Below are positions 1-7,657 of a stretch of DNA of 64,000 nucleotides, piece by piece. Source of the stretch: Patescibacteria group bacterium. Its GTDB lineage: Bacteria > Patescibacteriota > Microgenomatia > UBA10105 > UBA927. The position numbers were made by a program, and so were the translations under genes. The notes below the pieces were generated by a model. It was given only the letters and a program-made list of their open reading frames with translations, did no database searches and was not told the origin of the DNA. The DNA lies in the NCBI GenBank assembly GCA_003545435.1, contig DPYI01000025.1, positions 16,166 through 80,165 of the forward strand, given 5' to 3'. Every line of letters starts with the position of its first letter. Position 1 is the first letter of the stretch.

Positions 1-415
1 TCCAAAGATCGCTCTCCCGAAACGGAACGGGAGTGTATTTTGGATAACAGCAGATTGTTCCGATTGCGACGAATTTTTTTACATGGGCAATCCATGCCTC
101 ATGCATGAGGTGTATCCCCATCATGAGGTTGTCATAAAACATCTGGGCAGGATGTTCACGGTTATATCCGATTCCTCCGACTAGCGCTGCCAGGTGAACG
201 ATAATATCCGCTTTTTTTACGATTTCCTGACATGCCTTTTTCTCCCTAAGATCAAACTCTTGCGAAGTGGGCGTTGCTATGTGTATTGCTTTCTGATTCT
301 TAAATTCTTCTACAAGGTGCTTTCCCAAAAAACCATTCCCTCCGGTAATGAGAATGTTCACATCCTTAATGTTCAATGCACCAATTTTAGACTGCCCTTT
401 ACTTGTCCGTATCAT
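1..415 (-). CDS. NAD-dependent epimerase/dehydratase, GDP-L-fucose synthase-like (partial)
   Basis: Reading the minus strand from the ATG at 415 gives 138 residues before the window edge; the C-terminal part is missing. An SDR Rossmann motif TGGNGFLG lies at residues 24-31, HLAALVGGIGYN at about 74-85, and GTICCYPK at 119-126, the place where GDP-fucose synthases carry the catalytic S-x-C-x-YP segment. The family epimerises and reduces GDP-4-keto-6-deoxy sugars in the cytosol. It resembles the SDR at 2840-3808, so both may serve GDP-sugar synthesis. It diverges from the GT4 gene that starts at 485. The exact substrate cannot be fixed from this fragment. Confidence 0.8.
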   Translation of the reverse strand, partial: MIRTSKGQSKIGALNIKDVNILITGGNGFLGKHLVEEFKNQKAIHIATPTSQEFDLREKKACQEIVKKADIIVHLAALVGGIGYNREHPAQMFYDNLMMGIHLMHEAWIAHVKKFVAIGTICCYPKYTPVPFRESDLW

Positions 416-452
416 GATATGTAGAATAGCACGTATAAAAAGGGAATGCGAG

Positions 453-478
453 TTGACATCCCATCCTTTCTGTATAAT
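453..478 (+). promoter_or_regulatory. Possible sigma70-type promoter ahead of the GT4 gene
   Basis: A perfect -35 hexamer TTGACA (453-458) and a perfect -10 TATAAT (473-478) are separated by only 14 bases, shorter than the usual 16-18. If used, transcription would begin at about 485, which is the ATG I prefer for the downstream gene, so the mRNA would be leaderless. The earlier ATG at 446 overlaps the -35 box and is less likely to be the true start. The short spacer is the main doubt. Confidence 0.4.
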
Positions 479-484
479 AAACGT

Positions 485-1660
485 ATGACTAAATCAAGAC
501 GAATATCTCAACGAGTTATCTATGTCAATTTCGCTCCGTACGAAAATGCAGGAAAAATTCTTGACTACCTTACCAAAACGTTTGACAGGGTCGTTCTTTT
601 TTCTTTTAATTTCCATAGGCTTTCGGATAAGCAGCCCAAAAGCATGCTCACGGTTTTTGACCAGGGCGCTATTGTACAAACCAGACGGCTTTTCCAGACG
701 CCGACATCTCCCTCACTTGCATTTATCCTTCTCCCCATCCGGTCATTTGTTATTTTTCTCCAGATTGTTTTGCATACGTGGAATATAACTCACCGAGACA
801 AGCCGTTTGACTATTTTTTTTCTGCAAACGCATTCACCGCATGGACGGGAAATGTTATCAGGTCGCTTGGATTTGTTGGTAAAACAATATTTTGGGTATG
901 GGACTATTATCCGCCTGTTCATGAAAGCAAAGTAGTGATGTTTATGCGTTGGCTTTACTGGCTGTTTGATAAACCGGCAAGCATTCGATCAGACAGAGTT
1001 GTATTTCTCAACCGGCACCTCTCGGAACTGCGAAAAAATCTGGGGATGCTTGCAAAACAGAGCGTATACCCAATCGTGGAAATCGGTACATATCCTCCAA
1101 GAGTGCTTCCAAAGAAAAAAATTGGAAAAACCGTTCATCTGGTTTATTTGGGCGTATTAAAAAGAATCCAGGGGTTGGATCTTTTTTTTGACGCTGCACA
1201 TCAGATCGCATCGAATTTTCCGAATCTGGTCCTCCATGTCGTAGGCGGAGGTCCTGATGAAGAATATTTTAAAAATAGAGCCCGGATGTGTCCTTTAAAA
1301 GTCGTATTCCACGGATACGTTCAGAAAGAATCCGATGTCGATAAAATTATTAGATATTGCGATATCGGAATCGCACCGTATGTGCCGGATAAAAGCAATG
1401 TCATGTATTACAGTGACCCCTCAAAAATCAAGAGGTATCTCAATTTCGGCCTCCCGGTTATCACGACTGATGTTTTTGACTTTTCATCAGTTATTCAAAA
1501 AAACCAAGCCGGAGTTCTTATCCCTTACTCGCCATTGCAATTTGCCAAGAGCATCAAAACGATCGTTCGGAAGTATGCACTGTACCACCGGAATTCATGG
1601 AAGATAGCCTGCACCATACAATATAAAAATATCTATAAGCAAATTTTTGATACGGTGTGA
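485..1660 (+). CDS. Glycosyltransferase family 4 (GT-B fold)
   Basis: A 391-residue protein from the ATG at 485; an in-frame ATG at 446 would add 13 residues but overlaps a promoter-like sequence. The C-terminal GT-B Rossmann domain begins at about residue 217 with VHLVYLGVLKRIQGLDL. It contains the nucleotide-sugar region DPSKIKRYLNFGLPVITTD at about 311-329. That tail motif is shared with the GT4 protein at 5030-6190, so the two probably act in the same glycan pathway. The enzyme should transfer a sugar from an NDP-sugar to a lipid-linked or glycan acceptor at the inner membrane face. It is one of few plus-strand genes here and converges on the acyltransferase gene. Donor and acceptor are unknown. 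Confidence 0.85.
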   Translation: MTKSRRISQRVIYVNFAPYENAGKILDYLTKTFDRVVLFSFNFHRLSDKQPKSMLTVFDQGAIVQTRRLFQTPTSPSLAFILLPIRSFVIFLQIVLHTWNITHRDKPFDYFFSANAFTAWTGNVIRSLGFVGKTIFWVWDYYPPVHESKVVMFMRWLYWLFDKPASIRSDRVVFLNRHLSELRKNLGMLAKQSVYPIVEIGTYPPRVLPKKKIGKTVHLVYLGVLKRIQGLDLFFDAAHQIASNFPNLVLHVVGGGPDEEYFKNRARMCPLKVVFHGYVQKESDVDKIIRYCDIGIAPYVPDKSNVMYYSDPSKIKRYLNFGLPVITTDVFDFSSVIQKNQAGVLIPYSPLQFAKSIKTIVRKYALYHRNSWKIACTIQYKNIYKQIFDTV

Positions 1661-1687
1661 CCCTTCATTAATTATTGGGTTTTTTTT
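1660..1687 (+). terminator. Weak intrinsic terminator between convergent genes
   Basis: ACCC (1660-1663) pairs with GGGT (1677-1680), followed by a run of eight T (1680-1687). The stem is only four to five base pairs. It lies just after the plus-strand GT4 stop, and its T-run is within the 3' end of the minus-strand acyltransferase gene. Plausible but weak. Confidence 0.35.
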
Positions 1688-2889
1688 AGAGTATGGAGAA
1701 GTATATTAAGGGGTTTTTCCACAAACGTATAAGATACAAAGCTTATAAGTATTGTTGCCCCCAGGACAATAATAAATCTGAGAATAAAATCCGGCTGGTC
1801 AGGGACCACTTTCTCATATAACCGGACAACCGGATACTGCCACAGATACATGGAATAACTGATTTTCCCGAAAAATAAAATGTATCTGTTCTCAAGAAGA
1901 ATTTTTGTAACTGTTGTACGCTTCTTGGCTGCTATTATAACGAGAGCACACCAAAACGTTATAAATATGGAGGATAAATTATGTGGCCTGCCGACATACC
2001 GCAATAGCAGTCCGATGAGTATGGGAAGATCAAACAGGAGAAGGACTCGACAGCATCTCTGAATAAATTTCCTTTTTTCTATAAGAAGAACTCCATCTCT
2101 TATCATCTGGTACGTGAATAGAATAAAAAGAGCAAAAAAATATTTTTTCTCGCTGACATCTATCGTATTGAGAAAAAGATACAAGAGCGTCAGGGTAGCG
2201 GTTACTAAAAGTCCTAACTTATTATTCTTTAAAAAAAGAACGGCATACAACGAAACACCGACTGCATATGTCAGAAAAAACTTCTGCATCGACCAGTCAA
2301 ATCCGTTCGGACCGACATACGCAATCAGCATCTGATGAAAAAAAAGGTAAATGCCCGTTATGAATAAAAATAGTGATGAATGCCTTAGACGCAGAAAAAC
2401 ATACATGAGAGGTATGATGAAGTAATACCAAAATTGTATCGGCAAAGTCCATTCAACGCCTAATATCGAATTCTGATATTCCTGAGCGATAAAATTCACA
2501 TTGGTGAATGTCAGGTGTGTTAAGATGCTTTTAAACCTTACTGCTGTATCTTCAATCGATAATTTGAAAATAATCGTAAAGAATAAAACGATGTAATAAG
2601 GTCCTGCCAGCCGAATAAATCGGCGTACAACATACGAAGTGAACTCAAATTTCCTGGAAATGGATAGCGTTACAGTAAGGGCTGACACGATGAAAAAAAT
2701 GACAATACCGTTCTTCCCGAAATCCACAAATCTGCTGGCATAGATTCCGATATGGCGGAATCCTTCACCGACATGAATCAGGAAAATCCCCAAAATGGCG
2801 TACCCTTTCAGTCCGGTCAGGTACGGTATCACGTAGGATTCAGGCGCAGCGGCTTTTATACCAGTTGATTGTTTTTCTAAGCCCTTCAT
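1672..2889 (-). CDS. Acyltransferase 3 family membrane protein (OafA/GtrO type)
   Basis: About 405 residues with some ten hydrophobic segments and the family's N-terminal signature LTGLKGYAILGIFLIHVG, where the final His is the expected catalytic residue. Such proteins O-acetylate sugars of surface glycans at the membrane. The near-terminal helix ends with SYTFVEKPL, also typical of the family. The ATG at 2889 overlaps the upstream SDR gene by 50 bases. A GTG at 2832, 7 bases beyond the SDR stop, would remove the overlap and start directly at IPYLTGLKGY, so the true start is uncertain. It is the last gene of the minus-strand run of sugar genes, suggesting the dideoxy sugar or its glycan is acylated. 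Confidence 0.88.
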   Translation of the reverse strand: MKGLEKQSTGIKAAAPESYVIPYLTGLKGYAILGIFLIHVGEGFRHIGIYASRFVDFGKNGIVIFFIVSALTVTLSISRKFEFTSYVVRRFIRLAGPYYIVLFFTIIFKLSIEDTAVRFKSILTHLTFTNVNFIAQEYQNSILGVEWTLPIQFWYYFIIPLMYVFLRLRHSSLFLFITGIYLFFHQMLIAYVGPNGFDWSMQKFFLTYAVGVSLYAVLFLKNNKLGLLVTATLTLLYLFLNTIDVSEKKYFFALFILFTYQMIRDGVLLIEKRKFIQRCCRVLLLFDLPILIGLLLRYVGRPHNLSSIFITFWCALVIIAAKKRTTVTKILLENRYILFFGKISYSMYLWQYPVVRLYEKVVPDQPDFILRFIIVLGATILISFVSYTFVEKPLNILLHTLKKTQ

Positions 2890-3808
2890 CAAGTGTCATT
2901 GCGGCCTGAAACCTTATTTTTTCTTTTGCTTTCGTGTTATCGCAATTTCTCCGCGGACTCCCATCGGGTTTGGCTGTATCAAACACCGCTTTCGCTTTGC
3001 TTCCTGAGATACGAAGTATCTTATGAACAAGTTCCTGAATCGTTATCTCCTCATCTGTTCCGATATTTACCGGATCCGGTACGGGATATTTTTCTATTGC
3101 CCGGATCAACCCTTCTGCAAAATCTTCTACAAACAAAAATGCCCGCGTCTGCTTTCCGCTTCCCCATACGATTACCGGATCCTCCCCATCCATAACTCTT
3201 TTAATAAGAGCCGGTATCACATGAGATGATGACGGATCAAAATGATCCCGCGGGCCGTATGCATTATATGGCCTGACAATACCAACCTTCATCCCGAATT
3301 CATCCGCATAATACATACCCAACTTTTCTGCCATTCGTTTTGCCCACCCGTATCCTCCGTTTGTCGGCTCCGGTTCTCCTCTTTGGCCTTCACTTTCCGG
3401 TGTAGGAATTCTTGCATCATGCGGATAGACGCAGGCTGAAGAAACAACCAAAAATCTTTCAACGTGTTCTATTCGTGCTGCTTCCAACATCGTAGAGGCA
3501 ATAAGAATATTATCCCGAAACATAGTGGCTTGATGAAAACGGTTATATTCTATGCCTCCTACGTGCGCTGCAAGATTCATGATTATATCCTGATTTTTGC
3601 AGGCCTCCCTTGCTGTTTCTCTATCAGTACAATCTCCTTTGATAAACCTTGCTGTGTCTTTTAAATATCCGATATTTTTTACTTTTCCGTCACGCATCAT
3701 ATCCAGAACCGATACGGAGGCGCCAAGCTTTACTAATTTCTCTACGACAAAACTTCCGATAAAACCCGTTCCTCCTGTTACCAATACATGCTTATTTTTC
3801 CAAAACAT
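2840..3808 (-). CDS. SDR sugar-nucleotide epimerase/reductase, GDP-fucose synthase/ColC-like
   Basis: 322 residues of the extended SDR family: Rossmann TGGTGFIG at 11-18, active-site SSACVYP at 123-129, and catalytic pair Y153/K157 in YGWAK. The S-x-C-x-YP arrangement is typical of GDP-fucose synthase, GDP-mannose 3,5-epimerase and ColC. It lies 12 bases downstream of the ColD-type dehydratase gene. In colitose synthesis ColC epimerises and reduces the ColD product, so that pairing suggests a similar role. A plain NDP-hexose epimerase cannot be excluded. Cytosolic; probably co-transcribed with its neighbours. Confidence 0.82.
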   Translation of the reverse strand: MFWKNKHVLVTGGTGFIGSFVVEKLVKLGASVSVLDMMRDGKVKNIGYLKDTARFIKGDCTDRETAREACKNQDIIMNLAAHVGGIEYNRFHQATMFRDNILIASTMLEAARIEHVERFLVVSSACVYPHDARIPTPESEGQRGEPEPTNGGYGWAKRMAEKLGMYYADEFGMKVGIVRPYNAYGPRDHFDPSSSHVIPALIKRVMDGEDPVIVWGSGKQTRAFLFVEDFAEGLIRAIEKYPVPDPVNIGTDEEITIQELVHKILRISGSKAKAVFDTAKPDGSPRRNCDNTKAKEKIRFQAAMTLDEGLRKTINWYKSRCA

Positions 3809-3820
3809 AGGGAGTTTTTT

Positions 3821-4996
3821 TTAAGAAAATATTGAAATCAATGTTTTTATTTCCTTATCCGTCAATTCGGGATTATTTCCGAAATACAATCCCTGTTCAT
3901 GTGCGATATTTGCATTTGTAGGTATGTCGCGTTTGGCACCATTTACGTATTTTAGATAAAACGGTTGTTTGGTCATGTCCCCTCCGACGATAGGTCGTAT
4001 TTCTACGAGTCCGTTACATTTTTTTACCAGGTCATCCCGTATCTTTTGAGTTCTACAGACAATAGGTACAGCAAAATTGGATACAATGTCCATGTGATCA
4101 TAGCGGATGGGATAATACTGTGCGGTATTTCCGTAAATAATCCTCGCTATGGCGAAAAAATTAGATTGACGTTTTTTTACAATCTGGTCAAGATATGACA
4201 GCTGAATATTTCCGACAAATCCCTGAATTTCCGTTGTACGTAAATTGTATCCCAGATCATAAAAGGTATATCGTGAATAAAATGTCTCATTGACATGATG
4301 TTTGATGCGGATTTTCAGCTGTCTGTCTTGGGTAAGATTCCTGTCCCATCCGTGAGCACGGACAAACTGCAGCATGGTCTCAAGTTCCGTGTTATCAGTA
4401 CACACCGCTCCTCCTTCTATCGTCGACATGTGATGACCTACATAAAATGAAAATGTACTGGCCAGACCAAAATTTCCCAGTTTTTTCCCTTTATAAACCG
4501 AGCCGAGTGATTCGCAGTTATCTTCTATCAAAAGAATGTCTTTCTTTTTACAGATTCTGTATATTTCATCAATGTCATCACAAAAACCAAGTAAATTCGT
4601 CAGAAATAACATTTTTATGGGATGCTTCTGGATCGTTTTCAGAAGAATTCGGGAAGAAACATTCAGCGTGTCAAGCGCACAATCAATGGGCACAGGTTGA
4701 AGCCCCAATTCAATAAGCGGCATGACGTTTGTAGACCACGTGAGAGCTGAAAAACCGACTGCATCTCCCTTTTTAATTTTTCCCAGGTTAAGAAGTGCCT
4801 GAATGATAGCTAAATTTGCACTGCTGCCGCTGTTGACAAATACGCAATGTTTCCGTCCCTGATATTTTGCAAAATTATGTTCGAATTTTCCGCATTCTTT
4901 TCCGATACTTAGCATGTGTGCATTTTTTATAAAAACACACAGTTTCTGTTTTGTATTCTTTTCGTTGTAGAAGGTTGATTTGATAAGCTTGATCAT
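3821..4996 (-). CDS. PLP-dependent sugar 3-dehydratase, ColD-like (DegT/DnrJ/EryC1/StrS superfamily)
   Basis: 391 residues of aspartate-aminotransferase fold. The usual PLP lysine is replaced by histidine at H188 in FYVGHHMSTIEGG, the hallmark of ColD, where the equivalent residue is also His188. Other ColD-like stretches are VNSGSSANL at about 54-62, LIEDNCES near 156-163, RAHGWDRNL, EIRPIVGG and a C-terminal GLYFGNN. ColD removes the C3 hydroxyl of GDP-4-keto-6-deoxymannose with PMP and glutamate. The adjacent GDP-fucose-synthase-like SDR supports a GDP-3,6-dideoxy sugar route. No GDP-mannose 4,6-dehydratase is clearly recognisable here, so the substrate is inferred. An aminotransferase role is unlikely without the lysine. 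Confidence 0.82.
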   Translation of the reverse strand: MIKLIKSTFYNEKNTKQKLCVFIKNAHMLSIGKECGKFEHNFAKYQGRKHCVFVNSGSSANLAIIQALLNLGKIKKGDAVGFSALTWSTNVMPLIELGLQPVPIDCALDTLNVSSRILLKTIQKHPIKMLFLTNLLGFCDDIDEIYRICKKKDILLIEDNCESLGSVYKGKKLGNFGLASTFSFYVGHHMSTIEGGAVCTDNTELETMLQFVRAHGWDRNLTQDRQLKIRIKHHVNETFYSRYTFYDLGYNLRTTEIQGFVGNIQLSYLDQIVKKRQSNFFAIARIIYGNTAQYYPIRYDHMDIVSNFAVPIVCRTQKIRDDLVKKCNGLVEIRPIVGGDMTKQPFYLKYVNGAKRDIPTNANIAHEQGLYFGNNPELTDKEIKTLISIFS

Positions 4997-5029
4997 AAAA
5001 ATCTAAAATACTGAGCTTGCCGAAGTATA

Positions 5030-6190
5030 TTACAAAAGACCTCTGAATGCATCGGTAAAAATATGATCCCATCTATATTTCTTTGCAAATGCTAACGCAT
5101 TTTTCCGCATTATTTCCATTTTTTTCTTATTTTTTAACAGTGAAACGACTGCACGCGCTAGACACCTTTTATCATACGGAACAATCAGAGAGCATCCCGT
5201 TTGAAACGATTCCTCGGCAATCGAACCCACATCAGTCATAATAACCGGCAATCCGCATGCAAAGTACCTCTTTATTTTCCCCGGTTCTGTATGGGTAACA
5301 ACAGTGTTTGTTGGCGTATATGAAGCGATACCAAGAGCGGCCTTTGCTACGCGTTTGTCAGTCGTGTCGGGATCTTCTATGTAGCCAATAAATGTAACAT
5401 GCTTCTCTAAATTTTTCTCTTTTATCATATGTTCAAGAGACTTCCGATATGGCCCTTTGCCAATGAGTGAAAAATGAACAGAAGGGACAGCGGGAATGAT
5501 ATACTGCAGGGCTTCGATCACCAGCTGAATTCCCTGACCTTCGACAATTGACCCCAGATACATAACTTCATTTAAAGAAAGGCGTTTTGGTTTTTCTCTA
5601 TCATATCTTACCCTGACACCATTCGGCGTCACCTTCTGATTTGGAAATATTCTCTTCCATCGGCTGGTCCGGGCAACTATCATCTGAGGAGCATAATTCC
5701 AAGTAGCATCACAAAACACGGCACACCAGTAATCAAGCCGATGATAGAGAGCGTTCATGAGTGCATGTGAGAAACGCCTTGGGATATAGTCAATCACATA
5801 ATAAATACACTGGTTAATTTTTCCCGCCATTCGAAGGAATAATCCGTTAAATGCATTGAGATTTCCCAGTCCGATATAGTAATCGATTTTCCCCGGTACA
5901 GAGAGGGTCCAATAGAGAGTAACGATACTGTCTATCCCGTACGCAATTGCTTCCGGAAGAAACGACGTTGTTGGTGCCGTACTTTTTTTTATCATTCTGC
6001 CGGATTCATACCATTCCCTATAGGATGATCGAACACTATTATCCTCCATGGATCGGTTCCGATGTCCGATAAAGACAAGGGTTTTAATGCGACGAGAAAG
6101 TAAAAAATCCCTTAGTTCATGCGGCGGACCGAACATCGCATCATGACAGACAATAACAGTGGTTTTTCCTCTAAAATCAGGTTTTTTCAT
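5030..6190 (-). CDS. Glycosyltransferase family 4 (GT-B fold)
   Basis: 386 residues. The C-terminal GT-B domain starts near residue 207 with LNEVMYLGSIVEGQGIQLV and includes the donor-binding stretch TEPGKIKRYFACGLPVIMTD. The N-terminal half contains YVIDYIPRRFS, expected in the acceptor-facing domain. It shares the P-x-KIKRY motif and overall layout with the GT4 at 485-1660. Its start codon overlaps the rfbH stop by four bases (ATGA), which indicates translational coupling, so it probably transfers the dideoxy sugar made by its neighbours. The donor is an inference from context only. Confidence 0.85.
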   Translation of the reverse strand: MKKPDFRGKTTVIVCHDAMFGPPHELRDFLLSRRIKTLVFIGHRNRSMEDNSVRSSYREWYESGRMIKKSTAPTTSFLPEAIAYGIDSIVTLYWTLSVPGKIDYYIGLGNLNAFNGLFLRMAGKINQCIYYVIDYIPRRFSHALMNALYHRLDYWCAVFCDATWNYAPQMIVARTSRWKRIFPNQKVTPNGVRVRYDREKPKRLSLNEVMYLGSIVEGQGIQLVIEALQYIIPAVPSVHFSLIGKGPYRKSLEHMIKEKNLEKHVTFIGYIEDPDTTDKRVAKAALGIASYTPTNTVVTHTEPGKIKRYFACGLPVIMTDVGSIAEESFQTGCSLIVPYDKRCLARAVVSLLKNKKKMEIMRKNALAFAKKYRWDHIFTDAFRGLL

Positions 6191-7416
6191 GAAGCGTGCA
6201 TATCAATAAATTTTTGAAAGACTTTTTTCATATAAACGATATGTTTTGGAGTTATTCCAGGATAGACGCCGATCCAAAAGCCGTTGTTCATAATCAAATC
6301 AGAATTATGTAATGTACCGGCAACACGGTAATCTTTTCTTTTTAGATACGCCGGATGTTTCAGGAGATTACCGGCAAAAAGATTCCGCGAACCTATTTTG
6401 TGCTCCTCCAGATATTTCACCAATTCAAGCCTCGTAAACGGCGCGTCATCTTTGACGACCAACATAAAACCAAACCAGCAAGGATCAGCTTCTTTTTCCC
6501 ACCCGGGAAGTATAAAATACTTCTCGTGTTCCTTGAAAAAAATATAGAAATCTTGAAAATTTTTTTTCCGTTTTTTGATAAATTTCGGAAGCTTCTCAAG
6601 TTGAGCTACGCCAATCGCTGCCTGAAAATCCGTAAGCTTCACATTGTACCCGATCTGTGAATAAATATATTTATGGTCAAACCCTTTCGGAAGGTTGCCT
6701 AATTGCCAGTCAAATCTTTTGCCGCACGTATTGTCGTATCCTGTGTCGCACCAGCAATCCCGCCCCCAGTCACGGAATTGCCTAACGGAACGGTGAATAA
6801 GAGGATTATTGGTAACTACCGCTCCTCCCTCGCCCATGGTGATCTGATGCGCCGGATAAAAGGAAAATGTTGCTACTGACCCGAACGCACTTACCGGTTT
6901 CCCGTTATATTGTGAACCTAACGCGTCACAGCAGTCTTCGATAAACCAGAGGTCATATTTCTTTACAAGCTCCATAATGCCCGCCAGCGGCAAGGGATTC
7001 CCTAATGTGTGTGCCAGCATAATTGCCTTTGTCCGTTTTGAGACAGCTTTTTGAATCATCTCGACAGTTGAATTTTTTGTAAGGATGTCCACATCGATAA
7101 ATACCGGAATACACTGGTTTTGTACTATAGGATTGACAGTCGTTGGAAACGCGCATGCTGCGGTAATGACTTCATCCCCCGGCTTCAAAGCCCTTTTCCC
7201 AAATACGGCCGATGTTAGAGCGGACAAAGCTAACAAATTTGCAGATGATCCGGAATTCACTAACGAAACATATTTGATTCCGATATAGGAAGAAAATTCC
7301 TTTTCAAACTTTTTTGCAAACCGGCCTTCTGTCCACCATCCGTCACGTGCTGCTTGTATTGCGTTTGTTACTTCCTTCTGATCAAACACTTTACCGGTTG
7401 CTGGAATGTATTTCAT
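6187..7416 (-). CDS. rfbH: CDP-4-keto-6-deoxyglucose 3-dehydratase RfbH (E1)
   Basis: 409 residues, close to RfbH/DdhC length. The PLP lysine is replaced by H190 in SFYPAHQITMGEGGAV, as in RfbH. Cysteines 163, 221, 223 and 231 give exactly the C-x57-C-x1-C-x7-C spacing of the RfbH [2Fe-2S] cluster. The stretch RDWGRDCWCDTGYDNTCGKR is typical of the family. The enzyme dehydrates CDP-4-keto-6-deoxyglucose at C3, giving CDP-4-keto-3,6-dideoxyglucose with an E3 reductase. No E3 gene is seen in the window. A good Shine-Dalgarno sequence (AGAGGTG) lies five bases before the ATG. Coupled by ATGA overlap to the downstream GT4. Confidence 0.95.
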   Translation of the reverse strand: MKYIPATGKVFDQKEVTNAIQAARDGWWTEGRFAKKFEKEFSSYIGIKYVSLVNSGSSANLLALSALTSAVFGKRALKPGDEVITAACAFPTTVNPIVQNQCIPVFIDVDILTKNSTVEMIQKAVSKRTKAIMLAHTLGNPLPLAGIMELVKKYDLWFIEDCCDALGSQYNGKPVSAFGSVATFSFYPAHQITMGEGGAVVTNNPLIHRSVRQFRDWGRDCWCDTGYDNTCGKRFDWQLGNLPKGFDHKYIYSQIGYNVKLTDFQAAIGVAQLEKLPKFIKKRKKNFQDFYIFFKEHEKYFILPGWEKEADPCWFGFMLVVKDDAPFTRLELVKYLEEHKIGSRNLFAGNLLKHPAYLKRKDYRVAGTLHNSDLIMNNGFWIGVYPGITPKHIVYMKKVFQKFIDMHAS

Positions 7417-7432
7417 GAGACACCTCTGTTTT

Positions 7433-7657
7433 TTATTTCTTTGGTTTTGTGAAATAGGCTTCGATTATCAAAAAAACCATTCCTGTGCAAAGGACCATAT
7501 ATGCAAAGGATCCTATCTTTTCAGTATTTCCAAAAGGATAGAGAATTGTACACAGCATGGCAGATATCAGGGTAATAAAACCTACAGAAATGCAGGCATC
7601 AGTCATTATCCGTACCATGCTCGTCAGATGAATCTGATTATACCTTACTTTTTTCAT
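7433..7657 (-). CDS. Small two-helix membrane protein of unknown function
   Basis: 74 residues with two clear hydrophobic segments (about residues 22-42 and 50-66), a basic N-terminus and a basic tail ending TKPKK. The ATG at 7657 overlaps the end of the large membrane-protein gene by 20 bases, and the stop is 16 bases before rfbH, so it sits in the operon with correct orientation and spacing. I recognise no family. It could be an accessory subunit of the adjacent membrane protein. Short length and no homology that I can name keep confidence moderate. Confidence 0.55.
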   Translation of the reverse strand: MKKVRYNQIHLTSMVRIMTDACISVGFITLISAMLCTILYPFGNTEKIGSFAYMVLCTGMVFLIIEAYFTKPKK

